A stretch of DNA of 64,000 nt, taken from Micromonospora antibiotica. Its GTDB lineage: Bacteria > Actinomycetota > Actinomycetes > Mycobacteriales > Micromonosporaceae. Both the position numbers and the translations under genes were made by a program. This document shows positions 46,937-54,537 of this stretch, piece by piece. The notes beneath the pieces were generated by a model. The model worked only from the letters and a program-made list of their open reading frames with translations. It was not told the DNA's origin and made no database searches. The first letter of the stretch is position 1, and every line of letters begins with the position of its first letter. Location of the stretch: NCBI RefSeq assembly GCF_017599305.1, contig NZ_JAGFWR010000006.1, forward strand, positions 265,932 through 329,931, given 5' to 3'.

Positions 46937-47626
46937 ATGGACACGTCAATGCCTCCAACAGGACTCAAGTCCACCCTATTTTCCGATTCGGGCATCAGCG
47001 ACCGATCACGTATCAACTCGCTCATGGAGAGCGCATTCCGGCGTGCCCAAGGGTCCGGAGCCGCACTGGACGACGGAATCAGCGGCCTGGCCCAGGTCCT
47101 ATATCTCATGTATCTGGCGCGTGCCCGGAAGGCCAGCTCCATAGCCGAGATAGGTTTCAACATCGGCTACTCGAGCATCGGCTTCCTTGAAAGTTCTCCC
47201 CAGGTGAAGGTCACCTCCTTCGAAATCAACACCGAGGCCTCCGTCGAGTCGGCGAAGGAATTCATCGACTCCCGTTACCCGGATCGCCATCACCTGATCT
47301 ACGGAGACTCCACCCACACGGTCCCCGCGTTCCAGGTGCCCCCCTCATCGGATGGTTTCGATCTCGTCTTCATCGACGGAGGCCACGACTACCCGTGCGT
47401 GAAGGCGGACATCGCGAACGCTCGACGGCTGGCCAAGCCAGGCGCCACGATCGTGGTCGACGACCTGACCCCTTGGTTCAAGTGGGGAATCGGCCCGACG
47501 ACCGCATGGGACGAGGCGGTCCGGGACGGCATCGTCACCCCGCTCGAGTACATGTCCGACGCGGTCGCCGTCAGCCGAGTTCAGGGACCAGCCGAGCGCG
47601 CGTGGGCGGTTGGGCAATACCGGTGA
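46937..47626 (+). CDS. Class I SAM-dependent methyltransferase, copy 2
   Basis: A 229-residue protein, same length as copy 1 and mostly identical. SAM-binding motif EIGFNIGYSSIGF, acidic motif FEIN, VDGGHDYPCVKADI and VVDDLTPWFKW retain the acidic residues expected for a metal-assisted O-methyltransferase. A 78-bp stretch (47474-47551) is identical to 46718-46795. The stop overlaps the GTG of the next gene (GTGA), so the uncharacterised protein that follows is translationally coupled. The probable substrate is a hydroxyl on an intermediate of the peptide pathway. Confidence 0.88.
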   Translation: MDTSMPPTGLKSTLFSDSGISDRSRINSLMESAFRRAQGSGAALDDGISGLAQVLYLMYLARARKASSIAEIGFNIGYSSIGFLESSPQVKVTSFEINTEASVESAKEFIDSRYPDRHHLIYGDSTHTVPAFQVPPSSDGFDLVFIDGGHDYPCVKADIANARRLAKPGATIVVDDLTPWFKWGIGPTTAWDEAVRDGIVTPLEYMSDAVAVSRVQGPAERAWAVGQYR

Positions 47627-48666
47627 GCAGCGTAGCGGCCGAACACGTCGCGGATGTGCGACGTCACCGCACGATTTTGCCGGTGACGACGAACCCCAGC
47701 ATCCGGGCTTACCAGCCGTATGCGTACCCGGTCTCCATCGTCGAGGCGCATGCCCCCGAAAACCGTGACTGGATTCTTTCGAACTTCATCCACCTGGCCT
47801 ACGACGAACACCCGGTAGAATCCCCATCACTGTGCTTCTATTCATACGATTTCGCGGCCAATCCTCATCTGCATACGATCAGGGCCGGCCGTGAGTGGAT
47901 GCAGCGGTGGATCGGCCACAGCTTCGCGCAGTTCGTACACGAACAGCTTCTCGACGGTTGGTATGTGTACACGTTCATCGACGAGTTCTTCGTTCCGCGG
48001 CGACCGACGTACGGGCAGAGTCCCCGTCATCATGACGTCCTCGTCCATGGGTCAGACAGTGACGCGGGTATCGCGCATCTACTGGGTTACGACGAGGTGA
48101 TTCGGTTCGAGACCACCCAGGTTTCCTGGAGAGAGCTTGACGCCGCCTACGAGTCCTGCGCGAACGCAGACCACCCGTGGTCGCGATCATTCATTCTCTT
48201 CAAGTTCAACCCACTGGCGTCCTACCGGTTCGATCCACGGTTCGTGGTTGCCGAGCTGGAGCTCTTCCTCGCGTCGGGGAACCCTGGTGGAGCTACGCAG
48301 GGTCTGGTCATGCCGGACGATCGCCTGTACGGCGTAGCGGCGCTGGAGGCGTACCGGGACGAACTCCTGGACACGCCGTCCGACGACACGGGGCTCGATC
48401 TGCATGCCCCCCGGGCGCTGTTCGAGCACAGCAGTCTGATGTCCGAGCGGCTGCGGTTGCTGCTCGGCGCGGATAGGTGGCAACGCCACTTCAGCGAGCG
48501 ATACAGCACGGTCCTCCGCTTCTATTCCGCGCTGCCCGTCGCGATGTTCAGTGCGAAACACAACGATGACCGATCGGCGCTACGCCGACTGATGGCCGAC
48601 TATCCCGAGATCATCAAGCAGCAAATAGGTACGGTGACGGACGCACTGGACTGTCGAGCACGATGA
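47623..48666 (+). CDS. Uncharacterised protein, possible papain-like acyltransferase
   Basis: A 347-residue protein without a secure family. GTG 47623 overlaps the methyltransferase stop; the frame is open upstream but that part is shadow. The centre reads YVYTFIDEFFVPRRPTYGQ, then HHDVLVHG and YRFDPRFVVAELELF. The order iD-x-(Y/F)-(F/Y)-(V/I)-P followed by H-(H)-D-x-L-(V/I)-(Y/H)-G is like a group of NRPS-linked proteins with a papain-like core, of which butirosin BtrH is a distant relative. I could not find the expected N-terminal catalytic Cys. It is followed after 89 bp by a free-standing carrier, so a role in moving an acyl group off that carrier is plausible but unproven. Confidence 0.45.
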   Translation: MSSVAAEHVADVRRHRTILPVTTNPSIRAYQPYAYPVSIVEAHAPENRDWILSNFIHLAYDEHPVESPSLCFYSYDFAANPHLHTIRAGREWMQRWIGHSFAQFVHEQLLDGWYVYTFIDEFFVPRRPTYGQSPRHHDVLVHGSDSDAGIAHLLGYDEVIRFETTQVSWRELDAAYESCANADHPWSRSFILFKFNPLASYRFDPRFVVAELELFLASGNPGGATQGLVMPDDRLYGVAALEAYRDELLDTPSDDTGLDLHAPRALFEHSSLMSERLRLLLGADRWQRHFSERYSTVLRFYSALPVAMFSAKHNDDRSALRRLMADYPEIIKQQIGTVTDALDCRAR

Positions 48667-48755
48667 TCTCAGACACGCGGAGTGCGGGGAAAAGCCGACG
48701 GGCCGTGATCGCGGCGATCTGACCACCTCGCGTTACGCGACAAAGGAGGCTGACG

Positions 48756-48974
48756 ATGCAGGCGCGCAAAGTTCTTGAACAAGAGTTCCGCGTGGTGACT
48801 GGTCGCGAGCTGCCGGACATGACGGTGGACGTATTCGGGCTTGGCCTCGACTCGCTGGGGATTCTGTCCTTGCTGGGAGGACTGCGGGAGGCCGGATACG
48901 ACGTTTCACTGGACGACCTCCTGTCCGCGGCCAGCATGAATGAATTCGTGGTGATGATGGCGGACGCCGGGTGA
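48756..48974 (+). CDS. Free-standing carrier protein (PCP/ACP)
   Basis: A 72-residue carrier domain. FGLGLDSLGILSLL puts the phosphopantetheine Ser at residue 33 in a good DSL motif, with a typical helix III region (VSLDDLLSAASMNEF). ATG 48756 follows AAAGGAGG. It lies between the uncharacterised protein and the A-T-C gene. It could present an amino acid to the upstream transferase or to the condensation proteins. Confidence 0.88.
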   Translation: MQARKVLEQEFRVVTGRELPDMTVDVFGLGLDSLGILSLLGGLREAGYDVSLDDLLSAASMNEFVVMMADAG

Positions 48975-48990
48975 CCAAGGGGAAGCGATC

Positions 48991-51900
48991 ATGATCAGCT
49001 CTGGTGTGGACGGACGAGCAACCCTGGCGACGGTGCTGGCAGAGCGCATCCGTCGTGGCGCGGACGAGACAGCATTGGTGGACAGCACCGGCAACGTCCT
49101 GTCGTACGCCGACCTCGGCGCGCTCGCCCGCACGTGCGACGAATTCTTCGGTCAACGGCACGCGGAAAGGGTCGTCATCGTCGGCGCGGCGTCGATCGAG
49201 GTCAGCGCGCTGATCGCGGTCTGTTTCTGGACCGGGCGGACCTTCATGGTCATCGACGACCAGGAAAGCGACGCCGTGCGGCGGCAACTCATCGACCAGT
49301 TCGGCGCCGACGTGATCCTGTTGTCCGGCGCGTCCGCCGACACCACGCCGGCGAACCTGACGAACGAACCGGTCACCGTCACCGGGCGGGACCTGGCTAG
49401 ACACGCCCAGCAATGGGATGGCCATGCTGTGCTCGAGCACAGCGAACGCATGGCGGTGCGGACACCACGGGCAGCGGCATACTGCGTCCGGACCTCTGGC
49501 ACGACAGCGGACCCGAAGCTGATCGAGATGAACCGTGCGGCGATCGAACACTACTGCGCGGAGTTCATCGCCAGGTATGCCCTCGCGCCGGGCCACCGCC
49601 TGGCGCTGTGGGCGGCCCCCACCTATGACGCCCACTACTGTGAACTGATCCCGGCCCTGGCCAGTGGCGCGGTTGGCGTTGTCGCGCCGATGTCCATGCG
49701 CAACGACGGGGACGCGGTGCTGCAGTGGCTCAGCGCGGCACGTATCACCCACTTCGAGACCACTCCGTCGATCCTGAGGCGGGTGGCGTCCGCCGCGGTG
49801 CGGCCCGAGGCGTCGTGGCCGCCGCACCTGACGGAGGTGATGTGCAGCGGCGAGCGGCTCGACCCGCGAGTGGCACGGCAGGTCTTCGACGCCGCGGAAC
49901 GCTGCGGGGCCACGGTCAGACTGCACAACGAGTACGGCCCTTCGGAGTGCATTCTGCTGACCTGGCACGAAGTCACCGCGGAGGATGCCGACTCGGGCGA
50001 CATTCCGGTCGGTGACGCGATCGCGGGACGGACCCTGTCCATCGAGCCGTTGGACGACCAGTCCGGCTCCTCAGCGCAACACCCCGGTGAGATCGTGGTG
50101 GAGTCTCCGTACCTGTGTCGCGGATACGGGTCGGAAGAGGTCGGCACGCTCGTCGCATTTCCGGCGCCCCGTGGCGTCCCGCTGTTCCGGACAGGTGATC
50201 TCGGCTATCTGGACCACCGTGGTCGCCTGCGGTTGTCGGGACGGCGTGACCGCACCGTGAAACGACGCGGTGTACGGATCAATCTCGACCAGGTGGAGGC
50301 GGTGCTCCACGCGCTCCCGGCCGTGGGTCAGGCGGCCGCTCGAGCCGATGAGGCAGACGGGCAGGTGCTGATCCACGTCTGGGTCGTGCCGTCCGACAGC
50401 AGCCTCGATCGTGTCGCGGTCCTGACGCAGATCGCCGACACGATGGAGGTCCGCCTCCTGCCCGACCGGGTGATGATCTGTCCACACCTGCCGCGCCTGC
50501 ACTCCGGGAAGGTCGACTACCGGTCTCTGGAGGTAGCCGACCCGGGCGACGAGCAGGTGGCGGTGACGGCGGACGAGACGACGGTGAAGGCGGTCGCCGC
50601 GGCGTTCGGGCGGGTGCTGCCCGGCGTGGCCGTAACACGCTCGACCGACTTCTTCGCCAGCGGCGGACACTCCCTCCTGGCCCTCGATCTGAGCGCCCAC
50701 CTGGAGCGCGACCTGGGAGTCAGGCTGACGATCCGTGACTACCTGGCCCACCCCACGGTCGCCGGGCTCGCCGGGATGGTGGACCGCAGCCGTCGTCAGA
50801 CCCCGCGATCCGCGCCGACCACTCCCCCCGTAGCCCCCGATGAGGAACTGACCTCCACCGAACGGCCGATCTGGGTGTGGAGTCAGATGTTCCCCAGCGA
50901 CGGTGCGCTGAACGTCGTCGGGGGGTTCACCACACACGCGGCCATCACCGAGCAGCGCCTCCGGGACGCGCTGTCGACCTTGCTCGAGGACGTGGCCCAG
51001 CTGCGAGTCCAGTACGTCCCGGGCCGCGACCGCCCACGACGGGTCGTACGCGAAGCACGCGTCGCGCGCGTCGACGTCCTCCGGGTCTCCACATCCGCTG
51101 ACACCTTTCCCCACCCGGAGGTGGACAGCAGCGCCTACCAGCCGTTCGACGTCGCGGCGGATCAGCTGGTCCGGGCCATCCTGGTCCGCTCGCGTACGCA
51201 GGCCGCACCGGTGGGCGTCTATCTGGTCGCCCACCACCTGGTGTGCGACGGAGTGAGCATGGGACTGTTGGTAGCGGAGTTGCAGCACCGCCTCGACACA
51301 CCGCAACGCCGAACAACGCTGTCCTCGCGGTGCGTACTGCCCCCGGCGCGACCCGACGCCCGTCTCGTCCAGTCCGCGGCCGGGCACTGGTCCGCGGTCA
51401 GGCGTCAGGTGGCGGCCCAGCCGTACGACGAGCGGCTGCGTCCCAATGATGCCGCCGCAGGAACGTCGAGCGTCGTCTGGCGGCTGCCGACGCAGCCGGT
51501 CAGGGAACTCGCGTACTGCCTGTCGGTGAGCCGGGCGGCTGTCCTCATCACGTTGATCGCCACGGCGGTCGGCCGGGTGCTGGACCGGGACCGGGTTGTC
51601 GTCGAGACACCGGTCTCGACACGGACGCCGGACGAGGTGCGCTCGATCGGCAACTACGCGGTTGACGTACCCCTGCTGGTCGATCCTGCCGGCCACGACA
51701 CCACCCGCGTCATCGGTACGGTCAACCGCGACCTGTTGGCGGCCGTGGACTTCGCGGCGCTGGTCCCGGGGTTCGGCAGCGTACGACCGGGACAAGCGTG
51801 GGCACCCGTCGGCGACGTCGTCGTCGTCCTCGAGGACCACGTGCCCGTGCCTGCTGTCGAGATCGACGGCGTGGCGAGCTCGCTCACACCGCCCATCGGC

Positions 51901-52089
51901 TCGCCACCGCGCCATGCCCTGGCGTGCTACTTCCGGACCAACGCACTGGCCGAGGACATCACCTGTGTCGTCACGGGCCGCTCCGACGGTGGGCTGGCAC
52001 GTGCTGTGCGTGCGGAGGCCGACGCCACTCTCACCGCCATGACCAAAGCAGTTCTCACCGAGGAGGCCCGGCGATGGCCAACGTCGTGA
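48991..52089 (+). CDS. NRPS module: adenylation - carrier - condensation
   Basis: A 1032-residue A-T-C protein. Adenylation (residues 1-510): A3 VRTSGTTADPK (near 164), A4 APTYDAHYCEL, A5 NEYGPSE (near 313), A7 FRTGDL, A8 GRRDRTVKRRGVRI and A10 LHSGKVDY (near 502). Carrier: FFASGGHSLLAL, Ser near 560. Condensation: from about 620, with an intact HHLVCDG near 748 and ETPVSTRTPDEV further on. By hand alignment to PheA the pocket reads D-A-C-E-M-S-E-L-L-K; two Glu suggest a basic side chain, but no known code matches. A T-C ending means it passes its residue to a downstream carrier. Start ATG 48991 follows AAGGGGAAG. Confidence 0.92.
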   Translation: MISSGVDGRATLATVLAERIRRGADETALVDSTGNVLSYADLGALARTCDEFFGQRHAERVVIVGAASIEVSALIAVCFWTGRTFMVIDDQESDAVRRQLIDQFGADVILLSGASADTTPANLTNEPVTVTGRDLARHAQQWDGHAVLEHSERMAVRTPRAAAYCVRTSGTTADPKLIEMNRAAIEHYCAEFIARYALAPGHRLALWAAPTYDAHYCELIPALASGAVGVVAPMSMRNDGDAVLQWLSAARITHFETTPSILRRVASAAVRPEASWPPHLTEVMCSGERLDPRVARQVFDAAERCGATVRLHNEYGPSECILLTWHEVTAEDADSGDIPVGDAIAGRTLSIEPLDDQSGSSAQHPGEIVVESPYLCRGYGSEEVGTLVAFPAPRGVPLFRTGDLGYLDHRGRLRLSGRRDRTVKRRGVRINLDQVEAVLHALPAVGQAAARADEADGQVLIHVWVVPSDSSLDRVAVLTQIADTMEVRLLPDRVMICPHLPRLHSGKVDYRSLEVADPGDEQVAVTADETTVKAVAAAFGRVLPGVAVTRSTDFFASGGHSLLALDLSAHLERDLGVRLTIRDYLAHPTVAGLAGMVDRSRRQTPRSAPTTPPVAPDEELTSTERPIWVWSQMFPSDGALNVVGGFTTHAAITEQRLRDALSTLLEDVAQLRVQYVPGRDRPRRVVREARVARVDVLRVSTSADTFPHPEVDSSAYQPFDVAADQLVRAILVRSRTQAAPVGVYLVAHHLVCDGVSMGLLVAELQHRLDTPQRRTTLSSRCVLPPARPDARLVQSAAGHWSAVRRQVAAQPYDERLRPNDAAAGTSSVVWRLPTQPVRELAYCLSVSRAAVLITLIATAVGRVLDRDRVVVETPVSTRTPDEVRSIGNYAVDVPLLVDPAGHDTTRVIGTVNRDLLAAVDFAALVPGFGSVRPGQAWAPVGDVVVVLEDHVPVPAVEIDGVASSLTPPIGSPPRHALACYFRTNALAEDITCVVTGRSDGGLARAVRAEADATLTAMTKAVLTEEARRWPTS

Positions 52090-52181
52090 TTCGGCCCGCT
52101 GAACGCCGGGAGCTCGAGCACCTGCCGGCCGGGCTGGTCCGCTCCCCCGCGGTCGGTACCCGGGAAGAGGCGGATCGATGA
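52074..52181 (+). CDS. Candidate 35-residue peptide, coupled on both sides
   Basis: A short frame MANVVIRPAERRELEHLPAG and 15 more residues, too short for ordinary gene lists. ATG 52074 has a very good Shine-Dalgarno (GAGGAGG, 52060-52066) and lies inside the end of the NRPS gene. Its stop overlaps the ATG of the carrier gene (ATGA, 52178). It does not resemble MbtH proteins, which are about twice as long with a Trp-rich core. It may be a true small protein or only a coupling device. Confidence 0.4.
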   Translation: MANVVIRPAERRELEHLPAGLVRSPAVGTREEADR

Positions 52182-52429
52182 GGGCAGTCGACTACCCGCA
52201 GGTCCTGCAAGAGGTCGAGGCCTGCTGGCGTGACGTCGCGCCGGCGTCCGCGATGACGCTGGCACCGCACGACAACCTCTTCGAAGGCGGTGCGGACTCG
52301 TTCACCTTCATCCGGCTGGTGCGATCGGTTGAAGCCGCGTGCGAGGTCACGCTGCCGCTGCTCGAGGTCTTCGAAGATCCGCAGCTGGCCACCATCGCGC
52401 GGTGCGTCGTCGAAGCGAGGCGACGCTGA
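52178..52429 (+). CDS. Free-standing carrier protein (PCP)
   Basis: An 83-residue carrier domain. LFEGGADSFTFIRLV places the phosphopantetheine Ser at residue 41, with Ala in place of the Gly/His/Leu usual before DS. ATG 52178 overlaps the stop of the 35-residue frame and has its own GAAGAGG leader. The condensation gene begins one base after the stop. It is the likely partner of the stand-alone adenylation enzyme at 54534 or of the C protein directly downstream. Confidence 0.88.
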   Translation: MRAVDYPQVLQEVEACWRDVAPASAMTLAPHDNLFEGGADSFTFIRLVRSVEAACEVTLPLLEVFEDPQLATIARCVVEARRR

Positions 52430-52430
52430 G

Positions 52431-53621
52431 ATGGCGACGGTTCTGCCTGCCACCGCGGCCGAGTTCGGCCTGTGGTACCAGGAGCAGGCGGCGGAACTGC
52501 CGGGGCGCTACCTGTGCCTCGCGGCCGCGGAGCTACGCCCCGGGACGCGGGTGAGCCTTGGCCACGCGGCCAGCGCCATGACCGCTGTCCGGGCCGCCCA
52601 TCCCGAGGCGCTGGCGCGGTTCGCGGTCGACGAGCATGGCCTACTGCACAAGGTCCTCGACCCGCCCGCGGCGACGCCACCCGCGGAGTTCCTCGCGTTC
52701 CCGGCGGATTGGTCACGCACGGACGTCATCTCCCACTTGACCGGGTTGCCGACCCCCCTCGCGACCGGGCCGCTGGTCCACCTGGCCGCACAGACCGATG
52801 ACAGGGGAAACGCCGCGCGGCTGTTCGTGCTGGCCCACCACATCGTCTGGGACACACGTTCCGAGGAGATCTTCTGGACCGAGGTCGACCGCCGGCTCAC
52901 CGGCCCGCGGGAAGGCGACGCGAGACATGACGATCCCGGCGTCAGCCCTTCGGTGCACCACATCGCCACGCGAGACCATGCCCCGCTCGTGACCGACCCA
53001 CAACGGCACCTGACGATCCCGAACGGCGACCGGGTGTGGGAGCGGCTCGCTGCCGCGGCGCGGCGAGCCGGAGTCACCCCGTTCGCCTGGACAGTCGGGC
53101 ACCTGGCGGCCGCGGCGGCGGCGTGGTCGGAGCCGGCGGCGATCAGGGCGTACATCGACGTGGACCTCCGGCCGCTGGCCGGCACGTCCCCGGACACGAT
53201 GGGATTCCATCTGGCTCAACTGGACGTCGCCACCGTCGGGCGTGGCACGTCCGGTGCGGCCGCCGCCGCAGCCGTCCACACGGCCGTGCTGCGCCAGCTG
53301 GCCGCCGCCACGCGGCAGGAGATCCGCCCGGACAGCGAAGCCACCGACCGCAGCGGTCACCCCGTCAAGTTCTACTTCCGTCACATCCGGAACCAGCAGC
53401 GCCTGCACAAACTACAGCCTGCCGCTGTCCGCTTGCCGGTGGCACGCAACCAGCTGTCGGTAGGCGTGACCGTCACCGATACCAGCCTCGACATGACGGT
53501 CACCGCACGACGCGGCACCGCCGACAGCATCGCTGTCGAGCGTTTGGCGCGGCTGGCCCGCCAGCACCTCGTCTCGGCAGCGGCACACGGTGAAAGGGCG
53601 GCCAGCGATGCAGCACCTTAG
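52431..53621 (+). CDS. Stand-alone NRPS condensation protein
   Basis: A 396-residue condensation domain with HHIVWDT at residues 136-142: both His and the Asp are kept, but Thr replaces the final Gly. Later, YIDVDLRPLAGTSPDTMGFH matches the latch/floor region of C domains. ATG 52431 is one base from the carrier stop, so it is co-translated with it. It would join amino acids held on two carriers in trans. Its 3' end overlaps the dioxygenase start by 14 bp. Confidence 0.82.
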   Translation: MATVLPATAAEFGLWYQEQAAELPGRYLCLAAAELRPGTRVSLGHAASAMTAVRAAHPEALARFAVDEHGLLHKVLDPPAATPPAEFLAFPADWSRTDVISHLTGLPTPLATGPLVHLAAQTDDRGNAARLFVLAHHIVWDTRSEEIFWTEVDRRLTGPREGDARHDDPGVSPSVHHIATRDHAPLVTDPQRHLTIPNGDRVWERLAAAARRAGVTPFAWTVGHLAAAAAAWSEPAAIRAYIDVDLRPLAGTSPDTMGFHLAQLDVATVGRGTSGAAAAAAVHTAVLRQLAAATRQEIRPDSEATDRSGHPVKFYFRHIRNQQRLHKLQPAAVRLPVARNQLSVGVTVTDTSLDMTVTARRGTADSIAVERLARLARQHLVSAAAHGERAASDAAP

Positions 53622-54537
53622 GCTCGACGGCCCACCGCAGGTGTGGTGGCACCACAACTCGGCGGCGGTCGCGGAGCACCTCGGCCGTGACGGTGCGGTC
53701 GTCATCGACGGCGACGGGTTGTGCCAGGACGTGGCGACCTTCCAGCGGCTCGCCGCCGCGGCGTGCGGGCCGCTCGCCAGGGACAACCCGGAGCACGCCA
53801 GCATCGACGACGACCCCACGGGCACGATCAACAGTCCGACCCCGTTCTCCCGGACCAGAAAGCTGCTGTGGCACAACGAGAACACGTTCGCCCGCCTGTG
53901 GCCCAGGCGAATCATCTTCGGTTGCCAGGAGATCGGGGACGGTGGACAGACACCGACCGTGGACATGACGGCCGTCTATGCGCGACTCGGCAGCGCGGCC
54001 AGGGACGTCCTCGCCACCGGGGTCACCTACGTTCGCCGACTGGGCATGGACCTCGGGCTCGACTGGCGTCAGGTCTACCGCACCACTGATCCCACCGTCG
54101 TCGAGCGCGCCTGCGAACGGGAGGGCACCACCTGGAGGTGGGATGAGCACGGCGGCATCCTCACCACCGAGCAGCGACGGCCGGCGGTCATCCTCGACCC
54201 GGCCACGGGCCGACCCTCGCTGACAGCACAAATCCTGCATTGGCATCCCCGCGCGCTGGACCAGGATGTTCACGATGCGCTCCGCCTGTTGTACGAGCCT
54301 CACGAATTTCCCAAAGGGTGCCGACGTGGGGACGGCGGGCCGATTCCCGACGCCGTCATCGACGAACTCGTAGAAATCTGCACCGACCTGGAGGAAGTCG
54401 TGCCCTGGAAACCGGACCGCGCGATAGTCGTCGACAACCTGCGCCGCAGCCACGCGCGTGACCCCTATTCGGGTGTGCGTCGTTTGCTGGTCGCCGCCGG
54501 CGACCCCGTCGACTGCACGGAACTGGCACGGCCGTGA
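53608..54537 (+). CDS. TauD/SyrP-like Fe(II)/2-oxoglutarate hydroxylase 1
   Basis: A 309-residue non-heme iron dioxygenase. The metal triad is H-N-E (LLWHNENTF, His89/Glu91) and a distal His282 in RRSHARDP, followed by an Arg that would bind 2-oxoglutarate. The segment GGQTPTVDM matches the GG-x-TP motif of the TauD and SyrP groups. SyrP-type enzymes hydroxylate the beta carbon of Asp or similar residues held on a carrier. It is adjacent to an Asn-type adenylation gene (GTGA overlap at 54534). ATG 53608 is preferred with AAAGGG upstream; GTG 53590 is possible. Confidence 0.87.
   Translation: MQHLRLDGPPQVWWHHNSAAVAEHLGRDGAVVIDGDGLCQDVATFQRLAAAACGPLARDNPEHASIDDDPTGTINSPTPFSRTRKLLWHNENTFARLWPRRIIFGCQEIGDGGQTPTVDMTAVYARLGSAARDVLATGVTYVRRLGMDLGLDWRQVYRTTDPTVVERACEREGTTWRWDEHGGILTTEQRRPAVILDPATGRPSLTAQILHWHPRALDQDVHDALRLLYEPHEFPKGCRRGDGGPIPDAVIDELVEICTDLEEVVPWKPDRAIVVDNLRRSHARDPYSGVRRLLVAAGDPVDCTELARP

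Noticed and set aside
46181..47626. Insertion sequence or mobile element causing the methyltransferase duplication
   Set aside because: No terminal inverted repeats, target duplications or transposase gene flank the pair; simple tandem duplication is enough.
52074..52181. MbtH-like protein
   Set aside because: Half the required length and without the conserved Trp/Ser/Pro core.
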